64,000 nt of DNA, from positions 78,730-142,729 of the forward strand of contig NZ_WFKJ01000001.1 in assembly GCF_009208075.1 (NCBI RefSeq), read 5' to 3'. Source of the DNA: Poseidonibacter ostreae. Lineage in GTDB: Bacteria > Campylobacterota > Campylobacteria > Campylobacterales > Arcobacteraceae. The notes below the pieces were generated by a model, which worked only from the letters and a program-made list of their open reading frames with translations, made no database searches and was not told the origin of the DNA. This document shows positions 34,378 through 43,905 of the stretch, piece after piece. The translations under genes were made by a program, and so were the position numbers. Every line of letters begins with the position of its first letter. Within the stretch, counting starts at the first letter, position 1.

Positions 34378-34844
34378 TGAACTATCATGTAAGTAAAACA
34401 ACTTTGGGTGAGAATCCAAAGTTTGAATACCCTAAGCCAATATTTCTTGAAGAAATGGGTGAAGAAGGTCTTAAAAAACTATTTAGCGAATTCTATGATT
34501 TAATAGTAGATAGTGATATAGGAAATTTCTTTCCTCAAGATGAAGAAGAGTTAGAAAAAGTAAAAGCTCATAATGTTAAGTTTTTTATAGAAGCTGCAGG
34601 TGGTCCTAAAGATTATACAAAAGCAGTTGGACATTTTGATATGTTAAAAACTCATGAACAATTCTCAATTACTGAAAAAGCAAGAAGAGAATGGTTAGGA
34701 ACGATGGAAGAAGTTTTAAGAAAAACAGATATTTCAGATGAGGCAAAACAGAGTTTTTGGGACTTTTTAGAAACATTTTCAAAACACACAGTAAATGTAG
34801 ATGAAAAACAAGAATTAGAAGATTTAGTAGTAAAAAAAGGATAA
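34377..34844 (+). CDS. Group II-type truncated hemoglobin
   Basis: 155 aa from a GTG that overlaps the protease stop by one base. The globin core (about 22-150) has [45 protein letters not shown] with the proximal His, and [13 protein letters not shown]. The GGPxxY and RxxWL pattern points to group II (TrHbO-like) rather than the Campylobacter Ctb (group III). It likely binds oxygen or NO. It sits between the M16 protease and dapA, a place where Campylobacter has no globin as far as I recall. Confidence 0.84.
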   Translation: MNYHVSKTTLGENPKFEYPKPIFLEEMGEEGLKKLFSEFYDLIVDSDIGNFFPQDEEELEKVKAHNVKFFIEAAGGPKDYTKAVGHFDMLKTHEQFSITEKARREWLGTMEEVLRKTDISDEAKQSFWDFLETFSKHTVNVDEKQELEDLVVKKG

Positions 34845-34846
34845 AT

Positions 34847-35734
34847 ATGGAAATTATTACAGGTGCAATGACTGCACTAATTACCCCATTTAAAGATGGA
34901 AAAGTTGATTTAGAAAAATATGAGTCTTTAATTAAAAGACAAATAGCACAAGGTATGGATGCCGTAGTACCTGTTGGAACTACAGGTGAGAGTGCAACAT
35001 TATCACATGCTGAACATAAAGCTTGTATTGAAGTTGCAGTTGCAGCTTGTAAAGGTACTGGTGTTAAAGTAATTGCTGGAGCTGGTTCAAATGCTACACA
35101 TGAAGCAGTTGAAATTGCTAAACATGCACAAGCAGTAGGAGCAGATGGACTTTTATCTGTAACTCCATACTATAATAAACCAACTCAAGAGGGTTTATAT
35201 CAACACTATAAAGCAATTGCAACATCTGTTGAAATTCCTTTTATGTTATATAATGTACCAGGACGTACTGGTGTTGATTTAACAGCAGATACAACTATTA
35301 GACTTTTTGATGATATTCCAAATATTTATGCTACAAAAGAAGCTACTGGTTCACTAGATAGAACAATAGAGTTATTATCTCAAAGAAGTGATTTAGTTAT
35401 CGTTTCAGGTGATGATGCAATTGATTTCCCTATGTTAGTAAATGGTTGTAAAGGAATTATTTCTGTAACTGCAAACTTACTTCCAAATCTAAAATCTAGA
35501 TTAGTTCATGCAATAGAAGAAGGAAAGTTAGATGAAGCAAGAAAAATAAATGAAGATTTATATGCTTTAAACTGTGTATTATTCTGTGAAAGTAATCCAA
35601 TTCCAATTAAAGCAGCAATGTACTTGGCTGGATTATTAGATACATTAGAATACAGACTTCCATTAACTCCTCCAAGCACAGAGACAATGGACAAATTAGA
35701 AAATATATTAAAACAATACGAGGTAATAAAATAA
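34847..35734 (+). CDS. dapA: 4-hydroxy-tetrahydrodipicolinate synthase
   Basis: 295 aa, standard length. [33 protein letters not shown], the Tyr in [10 protein letters not shown], and the Schiff-base Lys in [11 protein letters not shown] are all present, as is [18 protein letters not shown]. It condenses pyruvate with aspartate semialdehyde, the first committed step to lysine and meso-diaminopimelate for peptidoglycan. Two bases separate it from the globin gene, and its stop overlaps the next start by one base. Confidence 0.96.
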   Translation: MEIITGAMTALITPFKDGKVDLEKYESLIKRQIAQGMDAVVPVGTTGESATLSHAEHKACIEVAVAACKGTGVKVIAGAGSNATHEAVEIAKHAQAVGADGLLSVTPYYNKPTQEGLYQHYKAIATSVEIPFMLYNVPGRTGVDLTADTTIRLFDDIPNIYATKEATGSLDRTIELLSQRSDLVIVSGDDAIDFPMLVNGCKGIISVTANLLPNLKSRLVHAIEEGKLDEARKINEDLYALNCVLFCESNPIPIKAAMYLAGLLDTLEYRLPLTPPSTETMDKLENILKQYEVIK

Positions 35735-36516
35735 TGAGTGAGAATACAATGCAAGGAAAAACTTTAGTAATATCTGGTGGTACAAAAGGTATCGGTAAAG
35801 AGTGTGTTTATAAATTTGCACAAAATGGTGTTAATGTTGCGTTTACTTACAATTCAAACAAAGAATTTGCAGAAGATATCTGTAAAGATGTTGAAGAAAC
35901 TTATGGTGTAAAATGTAAATGTTACCCATTTAATATTTTAGAGCCAGAAATGTATAAAGAGCTATTTTTAGAAATAGACAAAGATTTTGATAGAGTTGAT
36001 TTCTTTATCTCAAATGCGATGATTTACGGTCGTGCTGTTGTTGGTGGATATGGTAAATTTATGAAATTAAAACCTAGAGGTTTAAATAATATTTATACTG
36101 CAACTGTTAATGCTTTTGTTTGTGGTGCGCAACAAGCTGCTAAAAGAATGCAAAAAATTGGTGGTGGAGCAATAGTATCTTTATCATCAACTGGTAACTT
36201 AGTATATATTCCAAACTATTCAGGTCATGGTACAAATAAAGCAGCAGTTGAAGCAATGGTAAGATATGCAGCAACTGAATTAGGTGAATTTAATATTAGA
36301 GTAAATGCAGTTTCAGGTGGTCCTATTGATACTGATGCACTAAAAGCATTTACAAATTATGAAGAAGTTAAACAAAAAACTATCGACTTATCTGCTTTAA
36401 ATAGAATTGGTCAACCAAAAGATTTAGCACAATCTTGTTATTTCTTATGTACTGATGATGCTTCTTGGATTACATCTCAAACTTTAGTTGTTGATGGTGG
36501 AACAACTTTCAGATAA
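35734..36516 (+). CDS. FabL-like enoyl-ACP reductase / SDR
   Basis: 260 aa SDR. The cofactor loop is SGGTKGIGKE. The active-site region reads SSTGNLVYIPNYSGHGTNKAA: the Tyr and Lys are six residues apart (Y-x6-K) as in FabI/FabL enoyl-ACP reductases, not three as in classical SDRs (fragment cited in full as 20 residues or fewer per half). VVDGGTTFR closes the chain. It may perform the last step of fatty acid elongation. Campylobacter has a homologue after dapA, and pgsA follows here with a one-base overlap, which fits a lipid role. Its enzymatic activity is unproven. Confidence 0.84.
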   Translation: MSENTMQGKTLVISGGTKGIGKECVYKFAQNGVNVAFTYNSNKEFAEDICKDVEETYGVKCKCYPFNILEPEMYKELFLEIDKDFDRVDFFISNAMIYGRAVVGGYGKFMKLKPRGLNNIYTATVNAFVCGAQQAAKRMQKIGGGAIVSLSSTGNLVYIPNYSGHGTNKAAVEAMVRYAATELGEFNIRVNAVSGGPIDTDALKAFTNYEEVKQKTIDLSALNRIGQPKDLAQSCYFLCTDDASWITSQTLVVDGGTTFR

Positions 36517-37061
36517 TGAAAGAAAAAGTTCTTAACCTTCCAAATGTTTTAGCACTGTTTAGAATAGCATTAGCTCCGCTAATGCTATGGTTTTTTATAG
36601 ATAGAGATAATACTATCTTTTCTTCATGGCATCCTTCATGGTTTGATTATTTTGCAGGTCTTATTTTTGTAATTGCATCAGTTACTGATTTTTTTGATGG
36701 CTATATTGCAAGGTCTTGGAATCAAATGACAAAACTAGGTGGGATTTTAGATCCACTTGCTGATAAGATGTTGGTACTTGCTGGATTTATAGGTCTTATG
36801 GTAATTGATAGAGCATCAGCTTGGGCTGTTTTTATTATACTTTCAAGAGAGTTTTTTATAACAGGACTTCGAGTAGTAGCAGCAGATGAGGGTAAAAATG
36901 TAGCTTCAACAATGGCTGGAAAAGTAAAAACAGTAGTTCAAATGATTGCTATTGGTTTTTTAATTATGAATTGGCCATTTGCAACTGAACTTCTATGGTT
37001 AGCAGTTGTTTTAACAGTATATTCAGGATATGAATATATTAGAGATTATTTTAAAATATAG
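36516..37061 (+). CDS. pgsA: CDP-diacylglycerol-glycerol-3-phosphate 3-phosphatidyltransferase
   Basis: 181 aa with about five helices. LNLPNVLALFRIALAPLM opens the protein and TDFFDGYIARSWNQM plus GGILDPLADKMLVLA give the full canonical CDP-alcohol motif, unlike the variant enzyme at 19599. It makes phosphatidylglycerol phosphate, precursor of phosphatidylglycerol and cardiolipin. It overlaps the previous stop by a base and precedes rseP by 9 bases, so it is in the same operon. Confidence 0.94.
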   Translation: MKEKVLNLPNVLALFRIALAPLMLWFFIDRDNTIFSSWHPSWFDYFAGLIFVIASVTDFFDGYIARSWNQMTKLGGILDPLADKMLVLAGFIGLMVIDRASAWAVFIILSREFFITGLRVVAADEGKNVASTMAGKVKTVVQMIAIGFLIMNWPFATELLWLAVVLTVYSGYEYIRDYFKI

Positions 37062-37070
37062 AGGTTTTTC

Positions 37071-38126
37071 TTGGGTACTATAACATTTTTACTTGTTCTT
37101 TCATTTTTAGTGTTTTTTCATGAGTTAGGACATTTTGTTGCTGCTCGTTATTTTGGTGTAAAAGTTCACGTTTTTTCAATTGGTTTTGGAAAACAACTTT
37201 TTGCAAAAGAGTGGAGAGGTACAACTTGGCAGTTTTCATTAATCCCTCTTGGTGGTTATGTAAAAATGAAAGGTCAAGATGACTCAAATCCAGCTTTAAT
37301 TGAATCTGGTGATGATTCTTATAATACGAAAAAACCTTGGCAAAGAATTGTAATATTATTTGCAGGTCCCTTTGCAAACTTTTTACTAGCAGCCATTCTT
37401 TATTTTTCAATTGCAATTATGGGTGCAAGTACATTTGCAGCACAAATTGGAACTGTACAAAAAGACTCACCTGCTTTTCATGCAGGAATTTTAAAAGATG
37501 ATTTAATTGTAAGAATAAATGAGCATGAAATTAAATCTTGGGAAGATATTGGAAAAATAATTGTTAACTCACAAGGAGCTTTAAAGTTCTATATTAAAAG
37601 AGATAATAAACTTATTGCAAAAACTATAAATCCACATATTTCAGATTCGCAAAATATGTTTAAAGAAAAAATCAAAAAAAGAATGATTGGTATTTCCCCA
37701 TCTGGAAAAGTAGTTCAACTAGATTTATCACTTAGTGAGTCATTAGTATATGCATATGAAAAAACAATTTTTTCTTCAACAATGATTTTTCAAGGTGTTC
37801 AAAAACTGATTCAAGGAATTATTCCAAGTAGTGAAATTGGTGGAGTTATTACAATTGGTAAAGTAATTTCTGATGCAAGCCAATCAAGTATAATTGCACT
37901 ATTTACAATAACTGCTTTAATTTCTGTTAACTTAGGAGTTTTAAACCTACTTCCAATTCCAGCACTTGATGGTGGACATATTATGTTTAATATCTATGAA
38001 ATGATTACAAAAAGAAAACCAAGTGATAAGGTTTTTATGTTTTTAACAATCGCTGGATGGGTAATACTTGGTAGTTTAATGTTACTTGGAATTTACAACG
38101 ACATAAATAGAATTTTTCTAAAATAA
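37071..38126 (+). CDS. rseP: RIP site-2 metalloprotease
   Basis: 351 aa from TTG, supported by GAGG six bases upstream. The first helix holds the zinc motif FFHELGHFVAAR (H17, E18, H21), followed by SIGFGKQLFAKEWRGT and LIPLGGYVKMKGQ. One PDZ domain (about 120-200) has KDSPAFHAGILKDDLIVRIN. The third ligand and LDG motif are in NLLPIPALDGGHI. It cuts membrane-embedded substrates such as anti-sigma factors or remnant signal peptides. It follows pgsA by 9 bases and yggS comes 21 bases later. Confidence 0.94.
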   Translation: MGTITFLLVLSFLVFFHELGHFVAARYFGVKVHVFSIGFGKQLFAKEWRGTTWQFSLIPLGGYVKMKGQDDSNPALIESGDDSYNTKKPWQRIVILFAGPFANFLLAAILYFSIAIMGASTFAAQIGTVQKDSPAFHAGILKDDLIVRINEHEIKSWEDIGKIIVNSQGALKFYIKRDNKLIAKTINPHISDSQNMFKEKIKKRMIGISPSGKVVQLDLSLSESLVYAYEKTIFSSTMIFQGVQKLIQGIIPSSEIGGVITIGKVISDASQSSIIALFTITALISVNLGVLNLLPIPALDGGHIMFNIYEMITKRKPSDKVFMFLTIAGWVILGSLMLLGIYNDINRIFLK

Positions 38127-38147
38127 TAAAATATATAAAGAGATAAA

Positions 38148-38828
38148 ATGAATAAATTAACTGCAACAAGAAATTTAGATGATGTAATAACTAGAGTTGA
38201 AGGTGCTAGACTTAAAATATCTGAGCATCATATTGTTAAAATAATTGGTATTAGTAAATATTCAACTTCAAAAGAGATAGAAGAGCTTTATAACGTAGGG
38301 CAAAGAGCTTTTGGAGAAAATAAAGTGCAAGACTTAAAAACAAAAGTTGAGGAATTAGAAGAACTTCCTTTAGAATGGCATTTTGTAGGAACTTTACAAA
38401 AAAATAAAATCAATAATTTAATTGATTTAAATCCATCATTAATTCAATCAATTGATTCTTTAGAACTTGCACAAGAGTTAGATAAAAAACTTCAAGCTAA
38501 AAATAAAAAGCTTAGTATTTTACTTCAAGTAAATTCTGCGTATGAAGATACAAAATCAGGTGTAATGCCAGAAGTTGCAGTCGAAATATATAAACAAATA
38601 TTAGATACTTGTCCGAACTTAAGAGTAAAAGGTATTATGAGTATTGGAGCACATGTTGAAGATGAAAAAGTTATAAGAGAATCATTTAAAACAACTAAAA
38701 AGATTTATGATGAATTAGTACCACTAGGAGCAAAATATTGTTCAATGGGTATGAGTTCTGATTATGAACTTGCAATTGCTTGTGGTTCTAATATGATTAG
38801 AGTTGGTTCTACTTTATTTAAAGACTAA
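38148..38828 (+). CDS. YggS-family PLP-binding protein (PLP homeostasis)
   Basis: 226 aa. The PLP-binding Lys is expected in VKIIGISKYSTSKEI, followed by GQRAFGENKVQDL, WHFVGTLQKNKI, QSIDSLELA, LLQVNSAYEDTKSG and CSMGMSSDYELAIACGSNMIRVGSTLF, all family landmarks (the last given in part). These proteins lack catalysis and buffer pyridoxal phosphate and amino/keto acid balance. It is the last gene of the plus-strand run and ends near a terminator shared with the convergent tautomerase. Confidence 0.92.
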   Translation: MNKLTATRNLDDVITRVEGARLKISEHHIVKIIGISKYSTSKEIEELYNVGQRAFGENKVQDLKTKVEELEELPLEWHFVGTLQKNKINNLIDLNPSLIQSIDSLELAQELDKKLQAKNKKLSILLQVNSAYEDTKSGVMPEVAVEIYKQILDTCPNLRVKGIMSIGAHVEDEKVIRESFKTTKKIYDELVPLGAKYCSMGMSSDYELAIACGSNMIRVGSTLFKD

Positions 38829-38840
38829 GAATTAAATCTA

Positions 38841-38870
38841 AAGAGAAAAGCTTATTTAGCTTCTTCTCTT
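38841..38870. terminator. Hairpin between yggS and tautomerase genes
   Basis: AAGAGAAAAGCT (38841-38852) pairs with 38858-38870 (AGCTTCTTCTCTT) with one bulged C at 38863. It lies between convergent genes and overlaps the tautomerase stop. Confidence 0.5.
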
Positions 38871-39064
38871 ATTTGACTTACTGTTTTTCCACCTATTGCA
38901 TAATTATCCATATTAACTTCTTCTATTATTACAACAGCAGATTTTGCACCTCGACCATCAAAAATACTAGCAAATAGTTCTGTTATACCTTTACTTAGTG
39001 CTTCTTTTTGTTCTTTTGTAGCACCTCCATCTTCATGTGTCATTTTTACGTTTATTAGTGGCAT
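38852..39064 (-). CDS. 4-oxalocrotonate tautomerase-like protein
   Basis: 70 aa. After Met removal the N terminus is Pro (MPLINVKM), the catalytic base of the tautomerase superfamily. The body (EQKEALSKGITELFA, SAVVIIEEVNMDNYAIGG) matches small DmpI-like subunits that assemble into hexamers. Reactions range from tautomerisation to promiscuous hydration, so the substrate is unknown. It is the second gene after the DUF711 gene (25 bases apart) on the same strand and may be cotranscribed with it. Confidence 0.9.
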   Translation of the reverse strand: MPLINVKMTHEDGGATKEQKEALSKGITELFASIFDGRGAKSAVVIIEEVNMDNYAIGGKTVSQIREEAK

Positions 39065-39089
39065 ATTAAGTCTCCTTTTTCTTTTTTGA

Positions 39090-40331
39090 TTATGGTAATG
39101 CTAAAACAGCACTATTACATAAATCATCACTTTCAAACTTTGTAATATCACCCTCTTTTAAACCAGGAACTGGAAATAATCTTACAGTTAAGGGCTTATT
39201 TAATCTAAAAGCCATCGTTCCAGTATCTCTCATAATTTGTTCAATTTTTAAAGAAGGAGTATCTCCCTCAATTGGAACAGTATCTAGTCCAATTCCGCAA
39301 ATTGCACTATTTGTAAGAAGTGTTCTTACGTCAAAATCTTTATCAATTGTACCCTTCGCTAATCCTTCATCTTCAACAACAGCAAGCATTAAACCAGAGA
39401 ATCCAACTAAAGGCAATTCTTTTACACTTTTAAAAACTTTTGTTAATAACGATGAAATTTCTACAGTACCACTTCTTCCAAAAGAATTTAAACCCATTTG
39501 TTTATAAACCTCAACCATTGAGGAACAATTTTTAGATGGAGCTGCTGAAGAATCAATTCCTTTAAAAACAAAAGAAGATTTATTTTCGATTTTTTCTTCA
39601 AACCTATCTAATATATTTTTAATATTACTACAATGATAAGATAGCGCTTCTTTTAAAATATTAAAGTAAGAAGCAAGTGCAATATTATGAGATAAATCTG
39701 GATTTTTTTGATTAAAATCTTTTAAAACTTCAACTAATAAATCAGGTGTTTCTAAACCTATTACAAAAGCATTTTCTAAACTTGAATCATGATATGAAGC
39801 AGGAAAATATGGAATAAAAGGTTTACAGTTAAAATTAACAGTAAAGTTAAAATTACCCTCACCTCTTGGTGTTATTTCTGATATTTTTTTGACTGCTTTT
39901 ACAGATTCTTTTATAAGCGTATTATCTAAGATTTCATTTTCATCAATATTTACATTTACACAAGCATTTGCTAAATCACCAAAGCTTGAAATAAGTTCAG
40001 GAAGTAATGATATTTCATTAAAAGTTTTAGCTTCACCAATAGCAAATCTAATTCGTAAGCTTGTAGTGCTTTTCTTTAGAATACTTGAAATAAAAGACAA
40101 GTCATCTTTAGCTTTTTGTAAAGATGAAGTATCAAGGTATTCGCCAAAAGCATTTGTAACTATTCTTATTGATTGGACTTGATAATTCTCTTGATTAAAC
40201 TGTTTACTTACACTTTCACAAAAACTACAGGCACGAAGAAGTTCTTCTTCCCAAGTACTTTTATCATTTGATAAAGTCAGAAAAGTTGTAATTGTTCGTA
40301 TTTTACATAAATCTTTATTTTTATAAATCAA
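39090..40331 (-). CDS. DUF711 family protein (UPF0210)
   Basis: 413 aa, near full length for DUF711. The N terminus IRTITTFLTLS resembles family openers, and internal landmarks are FIPYFPASYH, FKGIDSSAAPSKNCSSMVE, GFSGLMLAVVEDEGLAKG and ICGIGLDTVPIEGDT. The family is structurally like pyruvate formate-lyase barrels but has no established reaction, and no glycyl-radical loop is visible. Its gene lies alone upstream of a tautomerase gene. A hairpin separates it from trpC. Confidence 0.85.
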   Translation of the reverse strand: MIYKNKDLCKIRTITTFLTLSNDKSTWEEELLRACSFCESVSKQFNQENYQVQSIRIVTNAFGEYLDTSSLQKAKDDLSFISSILKKSTTSLRIRFAIGEAKTFNEISLLPELISSFGDLANACVNVNIDENEILDNTLIKESVKAVKKISEITPRGEGNFNFTVNFNCKPFIPYFPASYHDSSLENAFVIGLETPDLLVEVLKDFNQKNPDLSHNIALASYFNILKEALSYHCSNIKNILDRFEEKIENKSSFVFKGIDSSAAPSKNCSSMVEVYKQMGLNSFGRSGTVEISSLLTKVFKSVKELPLVGFSGLMLAVVEDEGLAKGTIDKDFDVRTLLTNSAICGIGLDTVPIEGDTPSLKIEQIMRDTGTMAFRLNKPLTVRLFPVPGLKEGDITKFESDDLCNSAVLALP

Positions 40332-40403
40332 AATAGATCCTTTAACTTAATATTAAATCACTATAACTAAAAATTTATAATTGAACAATCCAAATATTGC
40401 TAG

Positions 40404-40435
40404 AAATAAATAAACCCAAAAAGGTCTATTTATTT
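40404..40435 (-). terminator. Terminator of trpC
   Basis: AAATAAATA (40404-40412) and TATTTATTT (40427-40435) form a stem with an inner ACC/GGT pair and loop CAAAAA. It overlaps the trpC stop codon and precedes the DUF711 promoter region. Confidence 0.5.
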
Positions 40436-41225
40436 AGTTTAGTGAGTTTTTAAACTTAGTTACTTCATCTTCAATTGAAGCTTGTCTCATAAAGTGCTCA
40501 CCAATTAAGAAAGCATCAGCACCAATTCCTGATAATCTTTTAATCGTGTCAACATTTGAAACTCCAGATTCAGCAACAATAATTTTTCCATTTGGAATCA
40601 TTGGAATTAATTTATCACATAATTCCATATCCATTTCAAACGTATCAAGGTTTCTATGATTTATTCCAATTATACTAGCACCACATTTAATAGCTTTTGT
40701 TAAATCTTCTTTATCATGAATCTCAACTAAAACTTCTAAGCCTAAATGTAAAGCATATTCATATAACTCTTTCATTTCTTTTGTACCTAAGGCTTTTGCA
40801 ATAAGTAAAATAAAATCAGCTCCATAAACTAAGGCTTCAACAATTTGATATTTATCAACAATAAAATCTTTTCTTAAAAGTGGCGTTGGTACATATCTTC
40901 TAATTGCAGTTAAATACTCTAAGTTACCTTGAAAATAATGTGGTTCAGTTAATACTGAAATCGCATTTGCTCCACTATTACTATAAGCTTGTGCAATTTC
41001 CATAGGATTAAAATCTTCTTTTATAATACCTTTTGAAGGACTTGCTTTTTTAACTTCTGCAATTATTCTAATTGGCTCTTCTTTAGTTGCAGTTAAAAAT
41101 GGTTTAACATCTCTTGGAGCAAAAGGATTCGAAGCTAATGTTCTTCCTAATAAATCTAAAGGTATATCTTTTTGTCTTATCTCTAAATCTGCTTTTGTTC
41201 TTTCTATAATTTCATCTAATATCAC
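40434..41225 (-). CDS. trpC: Indole-3-glycerol phosphate synthase
   Basis: 263 aa. [20 protein letters not shown] carries the catalytic Lys pair, [30 protein letters not shown] with a Lys, [15 protein letters not shown] and IVAESGVSN complete the family chain. It converts CdRP to indole-3-glycerol phosphate in tryptophan synthesis. Its ATG overlaps the TPR lipoprotein stop by 4 bases, so it is translated with an unrelated gene. trpF lies 7 kb away at 48228, so the pathway genes are scattered. Confidence 0.95.
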   Translation of the reverse strand: MILDEIIERTKADLEIRQKDIPLDLLGRTLASNPFAPRDVKPFLTATKEEPIRIIAEVKKASPSKGIIKEDFNPMEIAQAYSNSGANAISVLTEPHYFQGNLEYLTAIRRYVPTPLLRKDFIVDKYQIVEALVYGADFILLIAKALGTKEMKELYEYALHLGLEVLVEIHDKEDLTKAIKCGASIIGINHRNLDTFEMDMELCDKLIPMIPNGKIIVAESGVSNVDTIKRLSGIGADAFLIGEHFMRQASIEDEVTKFKNSLN

Positions 41226-42544
41226 TTAGTACACTCCTTAATTTTTTCCCAATGTAATTTAACTTCTTCATCATCTAAACCTGCACTATCTACTACTTTT
41301 TTCATTTGAATATATGCATTTTTGCAATCTTTATTTTTATAAAGACCCCATGCTAAAGTATCAATAAAAGCAAGATTATCTGGTTCTAAAATTAATGCTT
41401 TTTTTATAAGAGTTAAACCTCTTTTAATATCTAAATCATAATCTATTAGAATATAAGCTAAATAATTCTCATAAATTGGATTTGAGATTTTTGCTAGCAC
41501 TTTATCAAATTTTGAAATAACATTAGGTAAAACCATTTGTTTATTTTTTGCCATTTCAAATTCAAGTATAGCTTGTTGACCTAAATAATCTAAATTATTT
41601 GTCTTTTTATATAACTTATCTAATAATAAATTAGCTTTATTTAATTCATTTTCATTTTTATATAATTGCAATAAAATATTACTTTTTATACTGTTTTTTT
41701 CTAAAAACTCTATTGCTTTTTTACTATCTTCTTTAATTAAATATCTTATTAATAAATCTTGCGTTTTAATTAAAACTACTTTTTTGTTCATTTCTTTATA
41801 TTCAAAATGCATTTTTTCAAGTAAAGGAACTATTTTATCTTTTTGCTTATCTTTTTCATAAAATGATAAAAGTTGTAATGATAAATTAAAAGGATAATTG
41901 TTTTTTTCTATATAGTTTAATATTCTATATTTAGATTCTTCTTTTTCATTTGTATAATTATATTGAATACTAGTTATTGTTTGAAATGTTTCAACTGTAC
42001 CTTTAACTTTATAGGCTTTTTCAAACTCTTCAAGAGCTTTTTCATACTCTTGTAAATCAAGATAAATACTAGCTAATAAAGAATGATTACTATCATGATA
42101 AAACTTATTCACTAATTTTTTTGCATACTTAATTGTTTCTTCTTTTTCCTTAAGTTTTAGCAAAGAAAGAGTATACATTTTTAAAATCAACTCTTCTTCT
42201 TTAATATCTTCAATCATATTTAAAGAAGCATATTTTTTTACACTCTCATAATCTTTTAATATAAAAGATGAGTTTAAATAATTTACTAAATACTCATGAT
42301 TATTTGTATTTTCAAAAAGTTTAAAATATATTTCTCGTGAAGCTTTATAGTTCTTTTGAGATTCATACTCTAATGCATACATTATATATTCATCTTCTAG
42401 ATTAAAATATTTAGTATTTTGTTTTTTAAAACTTGCATTATTTATTGTTACTTCATTTGTAGCTATTTTAGGTTCTATATAATTGCAACCTGTTAATAAA
42501 AATAGTAAAGTACTTGTAACTAAATAGTTCTTATAGCTGGACAC
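41222..42544 (-). CDS. TPR-repeat lipoprotein
   Basis: 440 aa. The start is a GTG, overlapping the YkgJ-type gene by 25 bases, with AAGAG just upstream. [13 protein letters not shown] is a lipoprotein signal with the lipobox Cys at residue 20. The rest is helical with tetratricopeptide features ([64 protein letters not shown]). It resembles outer-membrane TPR proteins that scaffold assembly complexes. Partner unknown. The stop overlaps trpC by 4 bases. Confidence 0.83.
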   Translation of the reverse strand: MSSYKNYLVTSTLLFLLTGCNYIEPKIATNEVTINNASFKKQNTKYFNLEDEYIMYALEYESQKNYKASREIYFKLFENTNNHEYLVNYLNSSFILKDYESVKKYASLNMIEDIKEEELILKMYTLSLLKLKEKEETIKYAKKLVNKFYHDSNHSLLASIYLDLQEYEKALEEFEKAYKVKGTVETFQTITSIQYNYTNEKEESKYRILNYIEKNNYPFNLSLQLLSFYEKDKQKDKIVPLLEKMHFEYKEMNKKVVLIKTQDLLIRYLIKEDSKKAIEFLEKNSIKSNILLQLYKNENELNKANLLLDKLYKKTNNLDYLGQQAILEFEMAKNKQMVLPNVISKFDKVLAKISNPIYENYLAYILIDYDLDIKRGLTLIKKALILEPDNLAFIDTLAWGLYKNKDCKNAYIQMKKVVDSAGLDDEEVKLHWEKIKECTK

Positions 42545-42903
42545 TCTTCATAAACCTCTTTTACATTTTCTTTAAAATAATCCCAAAATGGGAAAGTACG
42601 ACATTGCGTTGGTCTAGCTTCATAAATTGAGCATTGTTTCTTTTCTAAATTAAAAAATACACATGCAAAATTATTTTTTGCTAATTTTACCTCTTTTATA
42701 CTGTATTTATAACCTATTTTGTTTAAATACTTAACTCTTAACTCTTCTTGGCTTATTTCAAGATGCTTTGCTAAAAAATTTATCTCTTGAAGTGTGATCC
42801 AAATATAACCACTCTCTCCAATACAACAATTCCCAGCACATGTATCACAAGCACTTGCTTCAAAGGCATAATCAAAGCCTTCTTTTTTAATTAAATTGCT
42901 CAA
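42520..42903 (-). CDS. YkgJ-type cysteine cluster protein
   Basis: 127 aa from TTG (42903); AAGG is spaced seven bases. CDTCAGNCC (about 18-26), ACVFF, QCSIYEARPTQCRTFPFWDY and a final CPAIR complete the YkgJ/UPF0153 cysteine set, thought to bind zinc or an Fe-S cluster. Function is not established. The start overlaps the methyltransferase gene by 17 bases and the stop overlaps the TPR gene by 25 bases, so expression of these three is strongly coupled. Confidence 0.86.
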   Translation of the reverse strand: MSNLIKKEGFDYAFEASACDTCAGNCCIGESGYIWITLQEINFLAKHLEISQEELRVKYLNKIGYKYSIKEVKLAKNNFACVFFNLEKKQCSIYEARPTQCRTFPFWDYFKENVKEVYEECPAIRTI

Positions 42904-43609
42904 TATCTACCTTTATACTGTGAGTTGATGACTTTTCATATATTTTTTTAACTTCTTTTGTAAACTCTAATCCATCAAAAACAAATAGTGGCTTCATGAT
43001 TTTTGTTAATGATTTTGAATCTTTTCTAGCATATACTAAAATCAATGTAGCATCTTTTGAATCTTTTGGATGAACAAATTGTAAAACTTCTAAATTAAAA
43101 CTATATTTATTCAAGAATAATAGTATTTCATTAATTTGTTTCACATCGTAACAGAAGAATAGCTTCCCAGAATTTTTTAAACTTTGAGAACTTTTTTGTA
43201 TAAAATCTTCTAAAGGCATAGAGTCATTATATCTTGCTATCTTAATATTTTCATTTTCACTCTTGATTACATTTGAATGGTAAAAGGGTGGATTTGAAAT
43301 ACATATATCAAATTTTTTTTCAAAATCTATTTGTAAAAATGAGCCTTTAAATAAGTTTGTTTTTTGATTATTAGTTTCTGCATTTTTTAAAGAAAAAAAC
43401 TGAAATGGTTTTTGAAGTTCACACTGGTTTAAATTCAAATTAGGATATTCTCTAGAAACTAGTAATCCTAGTATTCCACTACCACTTCCTATATCTAAAA
43501 CTTCCCCTTTAACATTCTTAAATTTTTTCATATTTTCATAGATAAAGTTATATAAAAAATGTGTGTCACTATTGTAGCAATAACCATCTAGTGGTTGATA
43601 TAAAACCAA
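42887..43609 (-). CDS. tRNA1(Val) adenine-N6 methyltransferase-like protein
   Basis: 240 aa from TTG (43609) with AAGGA seven bases upstream. VLDIGSGSGILGLLVSREY is the SAM-binding loop and ISNPPFYHS is the NPPF/Y catalytic motif of TrmN6/YfiC-type methyltransferases, which modify A37 of tRNA1(Val). The early LYQPLDGYCYNSDTHFLYNF resembles the family N terminus. Exact substrate not proven. A palindrome like that of pyrD lies 19 bases upstream. Confidence 0.84.
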   Translation of the reverse strand: MVLYQPLDGYCYNSDTHFLYNFIYENMKKFKNVKGEVLDIGSGSGILGLLVSREYPNLNLNQCELQKPFQFFSLKNAETNNQKTNLFKGSFLQIDFEKKFDICISNPPFYHSNVIKSENENIKIARYNDSMPLEDFIQKSSQSLKNSGKLFFCYDVKQINEILLFLNKYSFNLEVLQFVHPKDSKDATLILVYARKDSKSLTKIMKPLFVFDGLEFTKEVKKIYEKSSTHSIKVDIEQFN

Positions 43610-43628
43610 GTATTTTCCTTAATATATT

Positions 43629-43645
43629 TTAGATATTGTATCTAA
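43629..43645 (-). promoter_or_regulatory. Palindrome centred on the -10 of the methyltransferase gene
   Basis: On the minus strand TTAGATA-caa-TATCTAA; the inner GATACAAT fits the GnTAnAAT -10. It matches the palindrome at 31927 in 16 of 17 bases and has the same spacing to the start codon. Confidence 0.5.
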
Positions 43646-43905
43646 GCTTAGCCTATATATGTTTTAAACAATATTTTAAGTAATACTTCCTCCTAAATAT
43701 TAGTTTTTTTTCTTAAGTTTTATTATAGTTTCAAAGACACTTTAAATACACTTTGTAGCACTAGTGTAGCAAAATGTAACAAGAGCCGAATTAGCTTTCC
43801 CAAATGAAAGTTTTACTTATTCTTTAGATGTATTATAGGTTATTATTCAAACATAATAATTGAGTTTATTCAAATATTGATAAATAAAAAATTTAAGGGG
43901 AAATT
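43646..43905. other. Non-coding region before oorDABC
   Basis: The divergent spacer holds no ORF I would accept. Toward oorD there is GTATTATAG near 43830 and TTTAAGGGGAAATT with a strong ribosome site just before 43906. TGTAGCACTAGTGTAGC near 43753 contains an imperfect CACTAGTG palindrome. No tRNA or riboswitch fold is recognised. Confidence 0.4.

Noticed and set aside
37078..37416. Minus-strand ORF inside rseP
   Set aside because: Shadow of a well-supported gene; composition is Leu/Gln-rich without motif.
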